Numbered from the stretch's first letter, positions 10,201-19,205 are shown. The stretch is 64,000 nucleotides of DNA from Niastella koreensis GR20-10 (GCF_000246855.1 NC_016609.1:7142744-7206743), one strand, 5' to 3'. Notes: a model not told the origin generated them from the sequence alone. Translations and numbers: made by a program.

Positions 10201-10369
10201 CGGTATTCGTAATGGTACCAACTTTTGTTCCTTTTACTACTACTGACACATTAGATACGGGCCGACCATTGACATCAGTTATTTTCCCCGTCAGGGTACG
10301 CGTCTGAGCAATGAGGTCGCCTGACAGGAGCAACAAACTGCACCATAGGGACATTAGGAGCTTTCTCAT
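7271..10369 (-). CDS. SusC/RagA-family TonB-dependent outer-membrane transporter
   Basis: A 1032-residue protein. The signal peptide ends near LIAQ (residue 22). A CarboxypepD_reg-like domain follows (about 25-105). Then come the SusC signature and plug (VVVTGYGTIDKRSLTGSVSKV region at about 105-230, with IRIRGGASV and VLKDAAATAIYGSRGSAGVLLITTKKG). A 22-strand-type barrel fills the rest and ends in an aromatic/hydrophobic terminal strand. Family role: TonB-driven uptake of oligomers too large for porins, together with the SusD partner encoded just downstream. The promoter is about 290 bases upstream, giving a long leader. Confidence 0.96.
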   Translation of the reverse strand: MRKLLMSLWCSLLLLSGDLIAQTRTLTGKITDVNGRPVSNVSVVVKGTKVGTITNTDGTYSLNVPTGAKTLVISSVNMQKEEIKISAVTDYSLALKPLDVSMDEVVVTGYGTIDKRSLTGSVSKVTGDVLSNKPVLSFDQALTGKAAGVLVNTSSGLVGDDVVIRIRGGASVSTGGYPLIVMDGVPITQGRQQELSNRFNALAELNPNDIESIEVLKDAAATAIYGSRGSAGVLLITTKKGKAGQTTFNYDNYVGYNEPARKLKVLNAADYIATINKLKTNAGGNPTAFYGDINNDGKPDTVNTDWQHEVFHKGLVQNHNLALSGGSQSTTYFASFNYNENQGYIRSTSQKRGSARLNLTSKVTDWLQFGVNTQYSRTMENNIASGAGSVFSGIPYGPLTALPDIPVYGPDGNYYTGVGGNKDLGGYATPNPLAVTKLNYEDRDARRFIGSAFGELQPVKGLRLKSQVNVDYSSAYIDDFWNKDIGDGASLGGVRQTNYNEKNTWSWFNTINYNRQIGADHELNVLAGAEYTRRTSKYSYKNGIGLVNPDLLIIDPANYQSIAGYDGIDKIDDGLASYFGWINYGFRKKYLATLSYRTDADSRFGKDKQWGSFPSGSVAWRVSQEDFMRTISFVNDLKLRASYGVTGNSNIGYFPARATIAPGTYADLPDLTLANPGNSALRWERHLQFDAGIDAVLWKHTSVTLDYYNRKTIDLILNNPVLATLGFPGNTLTENVGQLRSRGVELSVSTPVLHTRDFAWDINFNAAWNKTKMISTNLFGNDLYDNNDTKATYSIARPGQPLGVFYLIRWAGVNPVNGLPTYLDVNGNQKQFDYANTSTPWTLVKDGSKTTAITATDRVLTNKSPYPKFYGGINQTFNYFNFDAVIDLQYALGFSVYNQTMQNMLKFDNVNNKSTEILNAWKKAGDNTDVPRLYANDNFWTTTASTRWLEKGDFLRIRNVQIGYTIPKNITRRIKVSRLRFYVQGSNLYTFTGYSGIDPEANSVGETNIGLGIDKFRPYFSRTFTMGINLGL

Positions 10370-10659
10370 CGGAGTTAGAATTTATTATATAGGTTATAAC
10401 AGTGAAACCAAAATAACAAAAAGAAGAACAGTTAAACCACAAGAGCGCTGCAAGAGTATGTATCTATCATACATGATCTTTCCATGACATGATCGTTTAA
10501 TGGGTCATGATATTTTTCTCATTCCAGAACTTAATGGTTTAGTAACGGTTTATCAGGATGCTCCCGGTATTGCCTGATTGATCTTTCGTAAAACTTATTG
10601 ATCAAAAACAATTGCATGGAAAACACACATTCATCCTGCACGGTTAACGGTAGGGCGCG
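10370..10659 (-). promoter_or_regulatory. Long 5' leader of the first susC operon
   Basis: About 290 bases between the predicted promoter and the susC ATG on the minus strand. It holds several TCATG words (10474-10510), an imperfect ATCAGG/CCTGAT pair (10552-10578), and a possible 28-codon reading frame (10617 down to 10531). No U-tracted terminator is visible within it. The function is unknown; the length alone suggests room for post-transcriptional control. Confidence 0.4.
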
Positions 10660-10688
10660 CAAAGGTAAGGAGAGAAATAATATTGAAA
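10660..10688 (-). promoter_or_regulatory. Promoter of the first susC-susD operon
   Basis: On the minus strand TACCTTTG (10667-10660) fits TAnnTTTG. A TTTC -33-like element lies 17 bases upstream (10688-10685). It sits just after the terminator of the neighbouring operon. Confidence 0.6.
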
Positions 10689-10715
10689 CACATGATAATT
10701 AGTCAGCAGGTAAAG

Positions 10716-10762
10716 GCAAAAAAAGAGTGGGTCATTCGCCAGGTAGCGAATGACCCACTCTT
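10716..10762 (-). terminator. Terminator of the second SusC/SusD operon
   Basis: A 16-bp perfect stem (10723-10738 with 10747-10762) and an 8-base loop. On the minus strand it is followed by seven T. It lies 23 bases after the lipoprotein stop codon. Confidence 0.88.
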
Positions 10763-10785
10763 GTGTATCTGAGACAACATTAAAC

Positions 10786-11262
10786 TTACGGTACTATCAA
10801 TATGCGCACCGGCAGTGTTATCACGTCGTTACCATTATCCAATTTTACAGAAAAATAAAAGCGGTTGGCCAGTTCACTATTGGCAGTAGCAGAACCACCA
10901 TTAGCAGCAAAATACGCTTTTAGTGTTGTTTGGTAAGAATAGCTGGTAGCATTCACCGGTATCGGAGTTGAAACATATAAACCCGTTGCACCCTGAATTT
11001 TGGCGTAAGAGGTAGACGTGGCAATTTTTGAGATCTGAGTGATTGTTCTTCCGCTTGATGCCGGAATTTCCATCTTGATGGTGATGATGCTGTCTTTCAA
11101 TGAACAGGTAACGGTAGGATCGGGCCGGTAGTCTGTAGCATTGGTAAAGGAAACAGGCACATCGGGCCGTGCATCCATCAGCGGATCCGTTGCCTGTTTT
11201 GTACAGCTGCCTAACACCAGTACAGCCGCCAGTATTGAAACTATATTTATTACAATTTTCAT
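10786..11262 (-). CDS. Small lipoprotein at the end of a SusC/SusD operon
   Basis: A 158-residue protein with a lipoprotein signal (VLGSC, Cys20). The mature part looks like a beta-rich domain of about 120 residues, with alternating hydrophobic residues and a hydrophobic final strand (ITLPVRILIV). It is the third gene of the operon SusC, SusD-like and lipoprotein, with a terminator directly after it. Extra lipoproteins in such operons often bind substrate at the cell surface. That role is inference from position, and no known domain was recognised. Confidence 0.7.
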   Translation of the reverse strand: MKIVINIVSILAAVLVLGSCTKQATDPLMDARPDVPVSFTNATDYRPDPTVTCSLKDSIITIKMEIPASSGRTITQISKIATSTSYAKIQGATGLYVSTPIPVNATSYSYQTTLKAYFAANGGSATANSELANRFYFSVKLDNGNDVITLPVRILIVP

Positions 11263-11300
11263 ATTCTATTTTTTTATAAGAACAACAAATAAGGCACTTC

Positions 11301-12752
11301 CTATTTTGCCCACCATACTTTTACATCAGTACGTGGTCCTGGGTTTGGCGCATTGGGATTCCTTTGTATTTCTCCGGTGGGGAGTGTTAACCGCGTAGGT
11401 ATTACACTGGGATTTTGACCAGCCGGATTACTTGCCAGCGCCAGTACAGGATAGCCGGTTCTGCGATAGTCGTCGAATGCTTCTATCCCATTGCCGATCC
11501 AGGCTATGTACTTCTGCGTAATAATCTGCTTACGCTTGTCTTCTGTTGTACCAGCAAGCGTAACTACCGTAGGATTGTCGGTAAAATACTGATTGATTTC
11601 TGCAGTGGTCATACCAATCTTGGTCATGTTGGCTTTGATACCAGCCTGATAATAGGTATTGGGATCACCTGCTGTACCCAATATCAAAGCAGACTCAGCC
11701 AGGATGAAATTCACCTGGGCAAAAGTAAGCAGTCTTATAGGCGCTTCACCAGTGGTGCCGGTAAGGTACGTGTTGTATTTACTTCTGTTGGCAAGGGTAG
11801 GCGCTGAAGCGGTTGAACCGTTTTCAAATGCTACAAAATTGCCGGTTGGTTTGGTAAAGTATTTGGCCAGCCGCACGGTATCGTTCAGGCTTCTGGACAG
11901 GGCCAGCAAACGCGCACTCAACATTTGGTCGGTGGTGCGGTTTACATTATTGAAGGTATAAAGCGGGTTCTGGTTACCTACACTTGCCAAAAAGGGCACC
12001 TCAAAATCAACCGTGTTTGCATTGATAAAATTATTGCCGGTTATTACCGCATCGATGGTTGATTTAGCGAGGGTGGGATTGGCATTGGAGATCTGGATGG
12101 CAAATTTCAGCAACAGGGTGTTACCCATTCGTTTCCATTTGGTAAGGTCGCCGCCATAAACCATATCATCTTTCCCTGGTTTAAACGTTCCTGTTTTATC
12201 CAGGTCGGCCAAGCCGGATTTTACCAGGTCGAACAAACTTTGAATGCTGTCGGCTGCATTTCCCTGGTAAATATCCTGCTGTTTATCAAAACGGGGGTTT
12301 AAATACTTTAATCCCAGACCAGCCTGTGAATACGGCACATCGCCCCACAGATCGGTCACCATAGAGAATGCATAGGCCAGTTCCAGTTTTGCAACGCCGC
12401 CATAAGCCGGGTTGGCATCGCCATATTTATTTATAATTATTATCAGGTTATTGATGGCGCCATTATAAAGCTCCAGGCCCCACTGGTTATCAAAATAACC
12501 ATCCAGTTTATAAACATCGTAATCGAGGGCCTGGCTGCCTGTGCCTGCCAAATGCTGCATCATCACCGAAGTAGCCCGGTCGAGGTCATTGGAGTTGGCA
12601 AAGGCAATACCTACCGTGGTATTCGGCAACAAGGTGCTTGGCGGTACGGTGGTTGGATTATTGATAGGTTGATTTACATCGATGAATTTTTTACAGGACG
12701 TCGCCGATGCAATCAAAACCGGTATTATCAGATATAGAATTAGCTTTCTCAT
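11301..12752 (-). CDS. SusD-like lipoprotein (SusD_2-type)
   Basis: A 483-residue lipoprotein with a signal peptide and lipobox (ATSC, Cys20), then KKFIDVNQPINNPT, the typical start of the second SusD subfamily (RagB/SusD-like 2). Also visible are the central LWGDVPYSQA motif, the IQSLFDLVKSGLADLD helix, FILAESALI and, near the end, KYIAWIGNGIEAFDDYRRTG. This subfamily also caps SusC transporters. It lies 18 bases downstream of a SusC gene. The surface location is known for the family; the ligand is unknown. Confidence 0.93.
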   Translation of the reverse strand: MRKLILYLIIPVLIASATSCKKFIDVNQPINNPTTVPPSTLLPNTTVGIAFANSNDLDRATSVMMQHLAGTGSQALDYDVYKLDGYFDNQWGLELYNGAINNLIIIINKYGDANPAYGGVAKLELAYAFSMVTDLWGDVPYSQAGLGLKYLNPRFDKQQDIYQGNAADSIQSLFDLVKSGLADLDKTGTFKPGKDDMVYGGDLTKWKRMGNTLLLKFAIQISNANPTLAKSTIDAVITGNNFINANTVDFEVPFLASVGNQNPLYTFNNVNRTTDQMLSARLLALSRSLNDTVRLAKYFTKPTGNFVAFENGSTASAPTLANRSKYNTYLTGTTGEAPIRLLTFAQVNFILAESALILGTAGDPNTYYQAGIKANMTKIGMTTAEINQYFTDNPTVVTLAGTTEDKRKQIITQKYIAWIGNGIEAFDDYRRTGYPVLALASNPAGQNPSVIPTRLTLPTGEIQRNPNAPNPGPRTDVKVWWAK

Positions 12753-12770
12753 TTGTGAATTTTTTTAAGA

Positions 12771-15700
12771 TTATAAAGACACTTTCAAACCAGCGCCAAC
12801 AGTTCTTGCATTGGGCACACTCTGCAGATCGAGCCCGCGAATGTTGCCTGCACCCTGCGTGTTCACCTGTGGATCGAAGAAGGCGTTTGGTGCAATAAAG
12901 AATAAGTTGTTAGCGAAGATGCCAATGCGTGCACTGGTGATCTTTAATTTATCCATTAATGAAGCCGGCAGATCATAGCCGATTGACAGATCCCGCATTC
13001 TGAAGGTGGTGGCGTCGTATACGTTGAATTCACTTTGTAAACCACCCAGTGTTTGCCAGTATGTTTGTGCAGGTATCTCAATGTTATTGGCTAAATATTT
13101 ACCGGAATTATTGGGGTCAGGTATTACACCTGGCAGAATGTGAGCTTTATCTCTGTCAACAGCAGTTTCCTTCAAGGCACCACGCGATTTGTAAGCAGCT
13201 GCGGTGAATGATAAGATCTGGCCGCCTTTTATGAAATCGAAGGTGAAAGACAGGCTGAAACGTTTCACTTTCAGGTTATTGGTAAAGCCCAATTGATAAT
13301 CGGCATTGGGATTGGCCAATACCTGGTTAGCTATAGTTGATTGGTAAACGCCTGTACCGGGGTTGATGATACGTTGACCATCGGGGCTTTTTGGTATCAG
13401 ACCGCCGATGATAACGCCATAAGGCTGGCCTTCCTGAATGGTAGGAATAGAACCGGTAAATGCACTACCCGGGATAGCGAAGCTGGTAATGCCAGGGTAA
13501 ATATTAACTACTTTGTTCCTGATCCTGGTGAAGTTACCAGAGATATCCCAATGGAAGTTACGGTTTGATATAGCAGACACGGTAACCAATGCTTCCACTC
13601 CTTTGTTGGTCATTTTACCAACGTTTGCAGTAACGGTGCTGTACCCGGTTGAAGGGGCCAGGCCCACATTCACGATCTGGTCTTTACTTACCTCGTCAAA
13701 ATAGGCCACATCGATGGTGATGCGGTTTTTCCAGAAGGCGGCATTTAAACCAACTTCATAGGAAGAAGTAAATTCAGGTTTTAAACTGTTTGGCGCTATA
13801 CGGGTACTGGCGCCAAAACCGGCTACCGAACCAAAGGGGAAAGAAACGTTGGCCACATTATTTCCATAACCACCGGTAACATATACATTATCAAGTTGAT
13901 AAGGATCCGCGTCTCTACCTACCTTGGCATAGCTGGCGCGAATTTTACCATAATTCAACACCTCTGATACTATATTGAACGCATCGGTAAATACCAGGCC
14001 GGTGCTTATGGATGGATAAAAATATGTGTTCTTGTTTTTTGGTAAGGTAGATGATTGATCGGTCCGGCCGGTCAACTCCAGGAACAAATAATTTTTGTAG
14101 TCAAACGACGCCTGTGCATAATAACCAACTATCCGTCGCAGGGTAGAGGTTTCCGACGACCCATTTGTTAAGGTGGTGGCGTTGTTTACGTTATAATAGT
14201 AAGGAATAACCAGGTTATCTCCCTGCAATTGTACAGACTGGAACCTGCGTTGGTTGATGTTGTTACCAACAATACCACTTAAGTTCAAACCTTTAACGAT
14301 ATCGTTCTTCTTCATGCTGATGATCAGGTCGCCATTCACTTCACTTCGGCTGATAGGGTTATCGAGCACCTGACCGGCTGGTACCCGGCCAGACGATACT
14401 GCGAATATCTGTTTACGGCGATCCGTATAAGCATCTACACCCAACCGGTAGCTGATGTTCATCCAGGAAGTAACATCATACCCGAGATTGGCAATACCGA
14501 TTATCCGGTACAGGTTACTTTTTAATGGATTTTCGTAAGCGCCGAAGTAAGGGTTTTCACTTCCCACAACGCCATAGTTATTGGTGCCATCAGGATTTTT
14601 CCAGGTATTATCTCTTTTATATTTCTGCAGATCGATGCTGCGGGGCATACCATGTAACACACCCAGGGCGCTTTGACCATTACCACCCAAAATACCATCC
14701 TGCAGGGTATTGGTAATGGTAGCAGAGCCACCCAGTTTTATTTTATCGCGCAATACCGTGTTACCACCAAACTTAACAGAAGCTCTTTTTACGCCGGTAT
14801 TAGGCAGAATACCTTTTTGATACAGGTAGCCTGCAGAAAAAGTATAGTTCTGTTTGGCATCGCCGCTGTTTATAGAAAGGTTGTTATCGGAAAGGATACC
14901 TGTTTGAAAGAAATCTTTGATATTATTAGGATAGGGGTTGTAATCAACTGCCGTACCACCTACCAGTAATCCATTGGCAACGGTAGGGGTAGACCCGAAT
15001 TTTGGCCCCCAGGAGTTGGAGGTGGTGTTTGAATATATGCCGTTTGAACCCTGGCCATATTCGTTTTGGACTTTAGGTAAACCTGAAGCCTTTTGAAAGC
15101 TTTCATTGGTGTTCACTAAAATTTCGGCCCGGCCTTTTTGACCGCTTCCTTTTTTAGTAGTAATAATGATAGCACCGGCTGCAGCACGTGAACCGTATAA
15201 AACAGAAGCGGCTGGTCCCTTCAGAATATTCACCGATTCAATGTTGTTCATATCCAGGTCAAGGGCGCGGTTTGGCGGCTGGTTATCGCCCAGCGTACCA
15301 TTGGGGCCCCCATTGGTGCGGTCAACATCGTTACTGATAGGTATACCATCTATGATAAATAAAGGCTGGTTACTTCCGGTAAAGGAAGAAATACCACGAA
15401 TATTGATATTTACAGAAGCGCCCGCACCACCACTCGCATTTGTAATGTTAACACCGGCTACTTTACCCTGCAAAGCGTTTGCAATGTTCACCTGGCCGCG
15501 GTCATTGAACTGATCGGCTTTCAGGTTCTGGGTAGCGTAACCCAGCGAACGTTTGTCACGGGTTATACCCAGCGAAGTAACCACTACTTCCTGTAAAATA
15601 TTTTGTTTACTTGCCAATGTAACTAAAATCGATGTTTTTTCACCGATAGCAATTTCCTGTTCATCCATACCTACAGCCGATATAGATAGTGTTTTAGAAT

Positions 15701-15896
15701 TGGCAGGAACAGTGAGTGAATAGGAGCCGTCTTCTTTTGAGGTAGTTCCCAACGAGGTTCCTTTGATGGTGATGGAGGCATTGGGGATGGGGGTGCCTTT
15801 TTCGTCAGTTACCCTTCCGGTAATTGTTTTGGATTGAGCAAGCAATTGTCCATAAAGGAGTAGCATGCCGCATAGTAGCATTAGAATTTTTCTCAT
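12771..15896 (-). CDS. SusC/RagA-family TonB-dependent outer-membrane transporter (second copy)
   Basis: About 1041 residues from the ATG at 15896. A longer open frame begins at 15956, but only the downstream Met gives a proper signal peptide (MRKILMLLCGMLLLYGQLLAQ). A CarboxypepD_reg-like domain (about 22-100) and the SusC plug follow (EVVVTSLGITRDKRSLGYA, then INIRGISSF, VNILKGPAASVLYGSRAAAGAIIITTKKG). A large barrel ends in VGAGLKVSL. It forms an operon with the SusD-like and small lipoprotein genes downstream. It is diverged from the first SusC, so the two loci are not a recent tandem duplication. Confidence 0.95.
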   Translation of the reverse strand: MRKILMLLCGMLLLYGQLLAQSKTITGRVTDEKGTPIPNASITIKGTSLGTTSKEDGSYSLTVPANSKTLSISAVGMDEQEIAIGEKTSILVTLASKQNILQEVVVTSLGITRDKRSLGYATQNLKADQFNDRGQVNIANALQGKVAGVNITNASGGAGASVNINIRGISSFTGSNQPLFIIDGIPISNDVDRTNGGPNGTLGDNQPPNRALDLDMNNIESVNILKGPAASVLYGSRAAAGAIIITTKKGSGQKGRAEILVNTNESFQKASGLPKVQNEYGQGSNGIYSNTTSNSWGPKFGSTPTVANGLLVGGTAVDYNPYPNNIKDFFQTGILSDNNLSINSGDAKQNYTFSAGYLYQKGILPNTGVKRASVKFGGNTVLRDKIKLGGSATITNTLQDGILGGNGQSALGVLHGMPRSIDLQKYKRDNTWKNPDGTNNYGVVGSENPYFGAYENPLKSNLYRIIGIANLGYDVTSWMNISYRLGVDAYTDRRKQIFAVSSGRVPAGQVLDNPISRSEVNGDLIISMKKNDIVKGLNLSGIVGNNINQRRFQSVQLQGDNLVIPYYYNVNNATTLTNGSSETSTLRRIVGYYAQASFDYKNYLFLELTGRTDQSSTLPKNKNTYFYPSISTGLVFTDAFNIVSEVLNYGKIRASYAKVGRDADPYQLDNVYVTGGYGNNVANVSFPFGSVAGFGASTRIAPNSLKPEFTSSYEVGLNAAFWKNRITIDVAYFDEVSKDQIVNVGLAPSTGYSTVTANVGKMTNKGVEALVTVSAISNRNFHWDISGNFTRIRNKVVNIYPGITSFAIPGSAFTGSIPTIQEGQPYGVIIGGLIPKSPDGQRIINPGTGVYQSTIANQVLANPNADYQLGFTNNLKVKRFSLSFTFDFIKGGQILSFTAAAYKSRGALKETAVDRDKAHILPGVIPDPNNSGKYLANNIEIPAQTYWQTLGGLQSEFNVYDATTFRMRDLSIGYDLPASLMDKLKITSARIGIFANNLFFIAPNAFFDPQVNTQGAGNIRGLDLQSVPNARTVGAGLKVSL

Positions 15897-16554
15897 TTCA
15901 ATTTTTTTTGGTTGAACAGTAAAATAGGACTGAGGATTTAAAAAGGGACGGATCAATGGCAGGAAAAGGCTACATGAAGAAAGAACAGGCTTATTATTTT
16001 AAATAGGCCGCAAAAAGGAGTAGAATGCTGCTTGTACCCTTCTAAAACATTATGAATCAGCGGCAGGATAAATTTTTACCGCTCCGCAGCTTATGCTTGA
16101 GGCAATTTCAACAGCCTTTCTGGTCTATTACCAAAGGAAACCTAAACGTTGATAATCATGCTTTTTTTCTCGCCGGTAGTGCTAATCACATCCCCTTATT
16201 GATGCAACCACCAGTAAATGCACCGGCGGCGGTATCTTGTTGTACTATTATACAATTAAGATGGTTCGGGTATAGGGTGAAGAATACGGAAGTTGCGGGA
16301 CGGGCACGGATACGCCATTTTAATTTTCTCATTTCTGGTCAGTTTGTTTTGGTTTTGTGACTCACAGGCCTATAACAGGACATAAATTAATGATAAGTGC
16401 TGCTTTTTACTAATCAATATGTAAGTTTCTTATCATGAATTTGAAATTTCGCATGTATATAAAGCTTAATTTTTATATCACGCAACAGTTATGCAAATAA
16501 AACACAATTTGAGCTTATTTGAACATTTTGCTGGTTAATGCACCATGAAAATAC
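15897..16554 (-). other. Long region upstream of the second susC
   Basis: About 660 bases with no gene of normal size. On the minus strand it holds one 48-codon frame (16332-16186) and a promoter-like pair near 16495-16522 (TTTATTTG as -7, one mismatch, with TTC about 19 bases upstream). A plus-strand frame at 16052-16360 looks non-coding. If that promoter is the right one, the susC leader is about 590 bases. Confidence 0.4.
16186..16332 (-). CDS. Possible 48-residue small protein upstream of susC
   Basis: A minus-strand frame starting MRKLKWRIRARP and ending GGCINKGM. It has a basic N-terminus, two cysteines (residues 27 and 43) and a Gly/Thr-rich C-terminal half. It is not recognised. There is no Shine-Dalgarno sequence, which is normal in Bacteroidota, and no separate terminator. 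It could be a leader peptide or a small exported or modified peptide made from the susC transcript, or chance. The start resembles the MRK- starts of neighbouring exported proteins, but no hydrophobic core follows. Confidence 0.3.
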   Translation of the reverse strand: MRKLKWRIRARPATSVFFTLYPNHLNCIIVQQDTAAGAFTGGCINKGM

Positions 16555-16598
16555 CAAAAAAAGTGAGGGTGCTTCTTTGTTAAGAGGCACCCTCACTT
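16555..16598 (-). terminator. Terminator of the MMPL exporter gene
   Basis: A 17-bp stem with one wobble (16561-16577 with 16582-16598) and a 4-base loop, followed on the minus strand by seven T. Confidence 0.88.
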
Positions 16599-16645
16599 TC
16601 AGTTATATATTTAGTAAAGCTTTTTACTCAGTAAATGTTAGATTC

Positions 16646-18997
16646 TTACTTTTTTATCAGCGTTAACAACAGGGCCGGTAAAAATATCAGGTTGGTCAAT
16701 GTTGCCAGTATGAGCGTTAGCGACGTAAGCCAGCCTAACGCCTGTGTACCGCCGAATCCACTAAAACAGAAGATCACAAACCCGGCTATAAGCACCAGTG
16801 AAGTATAAATAATACTGATACCGGTCTTGTGAATGGTGTCAATTACCAGCTCCTGTGAGGTCTTTTTATTGTTTATCGACATTTCCTGTTTGTAATTCAC
16901 CAGGAACCTGATGGTGATGTCGATGGCAATACCCAATGCTACCGAAAACACCAGCACGGTGGAAGGTTTTATGGCTACACCGGCCCACCCCATTACACCG
17001 GCCGTAATAATCAGCGGTATAATATTGGGAATGAGCGAACATATTAAAATTTTGAACGACCTGAACAGGTACAACATACAAAGGGCGATCAAAAGGAAGG
17101 CCCATAAAATACTTTCCTTCAACCCGTTTATGATGAATGCGCTGCCTTCGAGGAAGGTAACACTGGTACCGGTAAACTCAACATGGTATCTGGCGGTATC
17201 AAATAACTGCCGGCTGCGGTCCTCTATGGTGTTTATCAACTCGGGCAAACGTTTGCTGCCCACATCCTTCATGCTTACACTGATGCGCGCCATGCGGCGG
17301 TTGCTGTCCATAAAGGAAGCTATCACCCGGTTAAAATTGTTCTGTTTACCATTGCTGTCGGTTGATGCTTTGGCGCTGAGGTATTGTGATAAAAAGAGCA
17401 GATCGGCTTCGCTGGGTGCTTTGTAGGCGCTGCTATCGCCATTGTAATAAGCCTGCCGGGCGAATTTCAACCCCTCTACTATCGAAAGCGGGCGGGCCAT
17501 TTCAGACTGGGCGGCAATAAACTGGGATAACGAATCTATGCGGGCAAACGTTTGTACCGGGTTACGCCGCAAGCCTTGTTTTTGTTTGGTATCTACTACA
17601 ATTTCCAGCGGCATCACTCCTTTGAAATGTTCTTCAAAGTACTTCAGGTCCTTATAGATCTTATCAGTTTTTGGCAGGTCATCTACCACATATCCTACCG
17701 AATTCAACCGGAACATACCTGCTACCGATACCAGTAATACAATGGCGGTAACACTGTAGATCAGTTTTTTGTGATTGGAGGACCAGCGCTCAAGATTATC
17801 CAGGATGGCCAGCAGCCATTTGTTCTCCAGGTATTTTGTATGCCGTTTTTTAGGATCGGGTAAAAAGCTAAGCACAGCTGGTATAAACATGATGGAGATA
17901 AAGAACAGGGCCATGATGTTGATACCGGCTACAATCCCAAACTCTTTCAGCACGGCGCTTTTTGTAAGGCCAAACACTGCAAAACCAATGGCGGCGGCAA
18001 TGTTACAAAACAGGGTTACAATACCCATGCGGCTTATCATGGCAGTTAAAGCCACGCGTTTTCTGCTTTCGTTGGTGAAGATGTCACCGTTGATATCGTT
18101 ATAAGCCGTATGATATTTATTCAGGAAGTAGATACAGTTGGGAATACCAATCACCACAATCAATGGCGGTATTACGCCGGTGAGCAGCGTGATCTTATAG
18201 CCAAACCACTCAATAGTTCCCATACACCATATAACGCCGATTATCACCACTGCCAGTGACATCAGGGTGGCGCTCAGGCTGCGGAAGAAGATTAGTAAGA
18301 TGATTGCCGAAAGAATAAGTGAACCCAGCAGGAACCATTGCATTTCAGAAGCCACTTTGGTAGCCAGGTTGGTACGTATCAATGGCAACCCGCTGTAATG
18401 CATTTCCAGGTTATGCTTTTTACCAAATGCATCGGCAATGGCAACAATTTCAGCAACTACTTTATTTCTTCCTTTTGAATTTAAAACGTCTTTATTAATT
18501 CGTATACCCATCATATAGGTATGCGATGCAGGGTCGAATAACAGGCCCTGGTAAAATGGTAAACTGTAAAAGATCTTTGACATGCTGTCCAGTTCCACTT
18601 GTGTAAGTGACCTGTTGGGGAAAACCGGTACGGCATTTAATTTTTCATTAGCAGTATCTTTTACAAGGTTGGTGGCAGCCGGTACACTCAGTACATCTTC
18701 AACCGCATTCACTCCTTTTATCTGTTTGGCCAGTGCCGCATAATCATTAAACACATCCGCCTGAAACAATTTATCGGTGGTGATACCAAGCGCCATCAAG
18801 TTGCCATCTTCGCCAAACTGACTGCGAAATGCCTGGTAGGCCTGGTACTTGGGGTTATCGGTTGGAATTGCTCTTGCAAACTCATAGCTCATTTGAACTT
18901 TGGAAGCGTGATAGCCCATGAAACCGGTTAATGCCAGTAAGAGGATCAATAACATCCAGCGAGACCGTAAAATAAACCGGGCGATTTTTTCCCACAT
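16646..18997 (-). CDS. MMPL/RND-superfamily exporter
   Basis: About 783 residues from ATG 18997 (MWEKIARFILRSRW). The longer frame begins with TTG at 19042, outside a sensible start. The layout is that of the HAE3/MmpL-like RND group: TM1 near the N-terminus, a large periplasmic loop, a block of five or six helices (residues about 210-375), a second TM1-like helix near 410, a second periplasmic domain, and a final block (about 620-783). The conserved Asp in the helical core (VALGIAIDITIRFLVNY) is present. Such pumps use the proton gradient to move lipids or hydrophobic compounds across the inner membrane. No membrane-fusion partner lies nearby. The substrate is unknown. Confidence 0.88.
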   Translation of the reverse strand: MWEKIARFILRSRWMLLILLLALTGFMGYHASKVQMSYEFARAIPTDNPKYQAYQAFRSQFGEDGNLMALGITTDKLFQADVFNDYAALAKQIKGVNAVEDVLSVPAATNLVKDTANEKLNAVPVFPNRSLTQVELDSMSKIFYSLPFYQGLLFDPASHTYMMGIRINKDVLNSKGRNKVVAEIVAIADAFGKKHNLEMHYSGLPLIRTNLATKVASEMQWFLLGSLILSAIILLIFFRSLSATLMSLAVVIIGVIWCMGTIEWFGYKITLLTGVIPPLIVVIGIPNCIYFLNKYHTAYNDINGDIFTNESRKRVALTAMISRMGIVTLFCNIAAAIGFAVFGLTKSAVLKEFGIVAGINIMALFFISIMFIPAVLSFLPDPKKRHTKYLENKWLLAILDNLERWSSNHKKLIYSVTAIVLLVSVAGMFRLNSVGYVVDDLPKTDKIYKDLKYFEEHFKGVMPLEIVVDTKQKQGLRRNPVQTFARIDSLSQFIAAQSEMARPLSIVEGLKFARQAYYNGDSSAYKAPSEADLLFLSQYLSAKASTDSNGKQNNFNRVIASFMDSNRRMARISVSMKDVGSKRLPELINTIEDRSRQLFDTARYHVEFTGTSVTFLEGSAFIINGLKESILWAFLLIALCMLYLFRSFKILICSLIPNIIPLIITAGVMGWAGVAIKPSTVLVFSVALGIAIDITIRFLVNYKQEMSINNKKTSQELVIDTIHKTGISIIYTSLVLIAGFVIFCFSGFGGTQALGWLTSLTLILATLTNLIFLPALLLTLIKK

Positions 18998-19205
18998 GTA
19001 GAATATAGAATTTACTGCTAAGAATATTATTATTGGCAGCAAAGAAACTCATTTTAACAGGATTCAGGAAGTTTATTTGCCGCACCTATAACTCACTAAC
19101 GAACTTTTAATTTCAAGGGTTTAAGGAATTATTTTTTAATAATATGACATCTTGTCCCGGGAACTGGCCCGCGCCTTGTATATTACTAATTCAACCACAT
19201 ATAAT

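Noticed and set aside
7271-15896. Recent tandem duplication of the SusC/SusD locus
   Set aside because: The two SusC proteins differ widely along their length, the SusD proteins are of different subfamilies, and only one operon has the small lipoprotein.
16052-16360. 102-codon plus-strand frame in the region upstream of susC
   Set aside because: Composition is unlike a protein of this organism, no promoter box precedes it, and the opposite strand holds a shorter frame in the direction of the operon.
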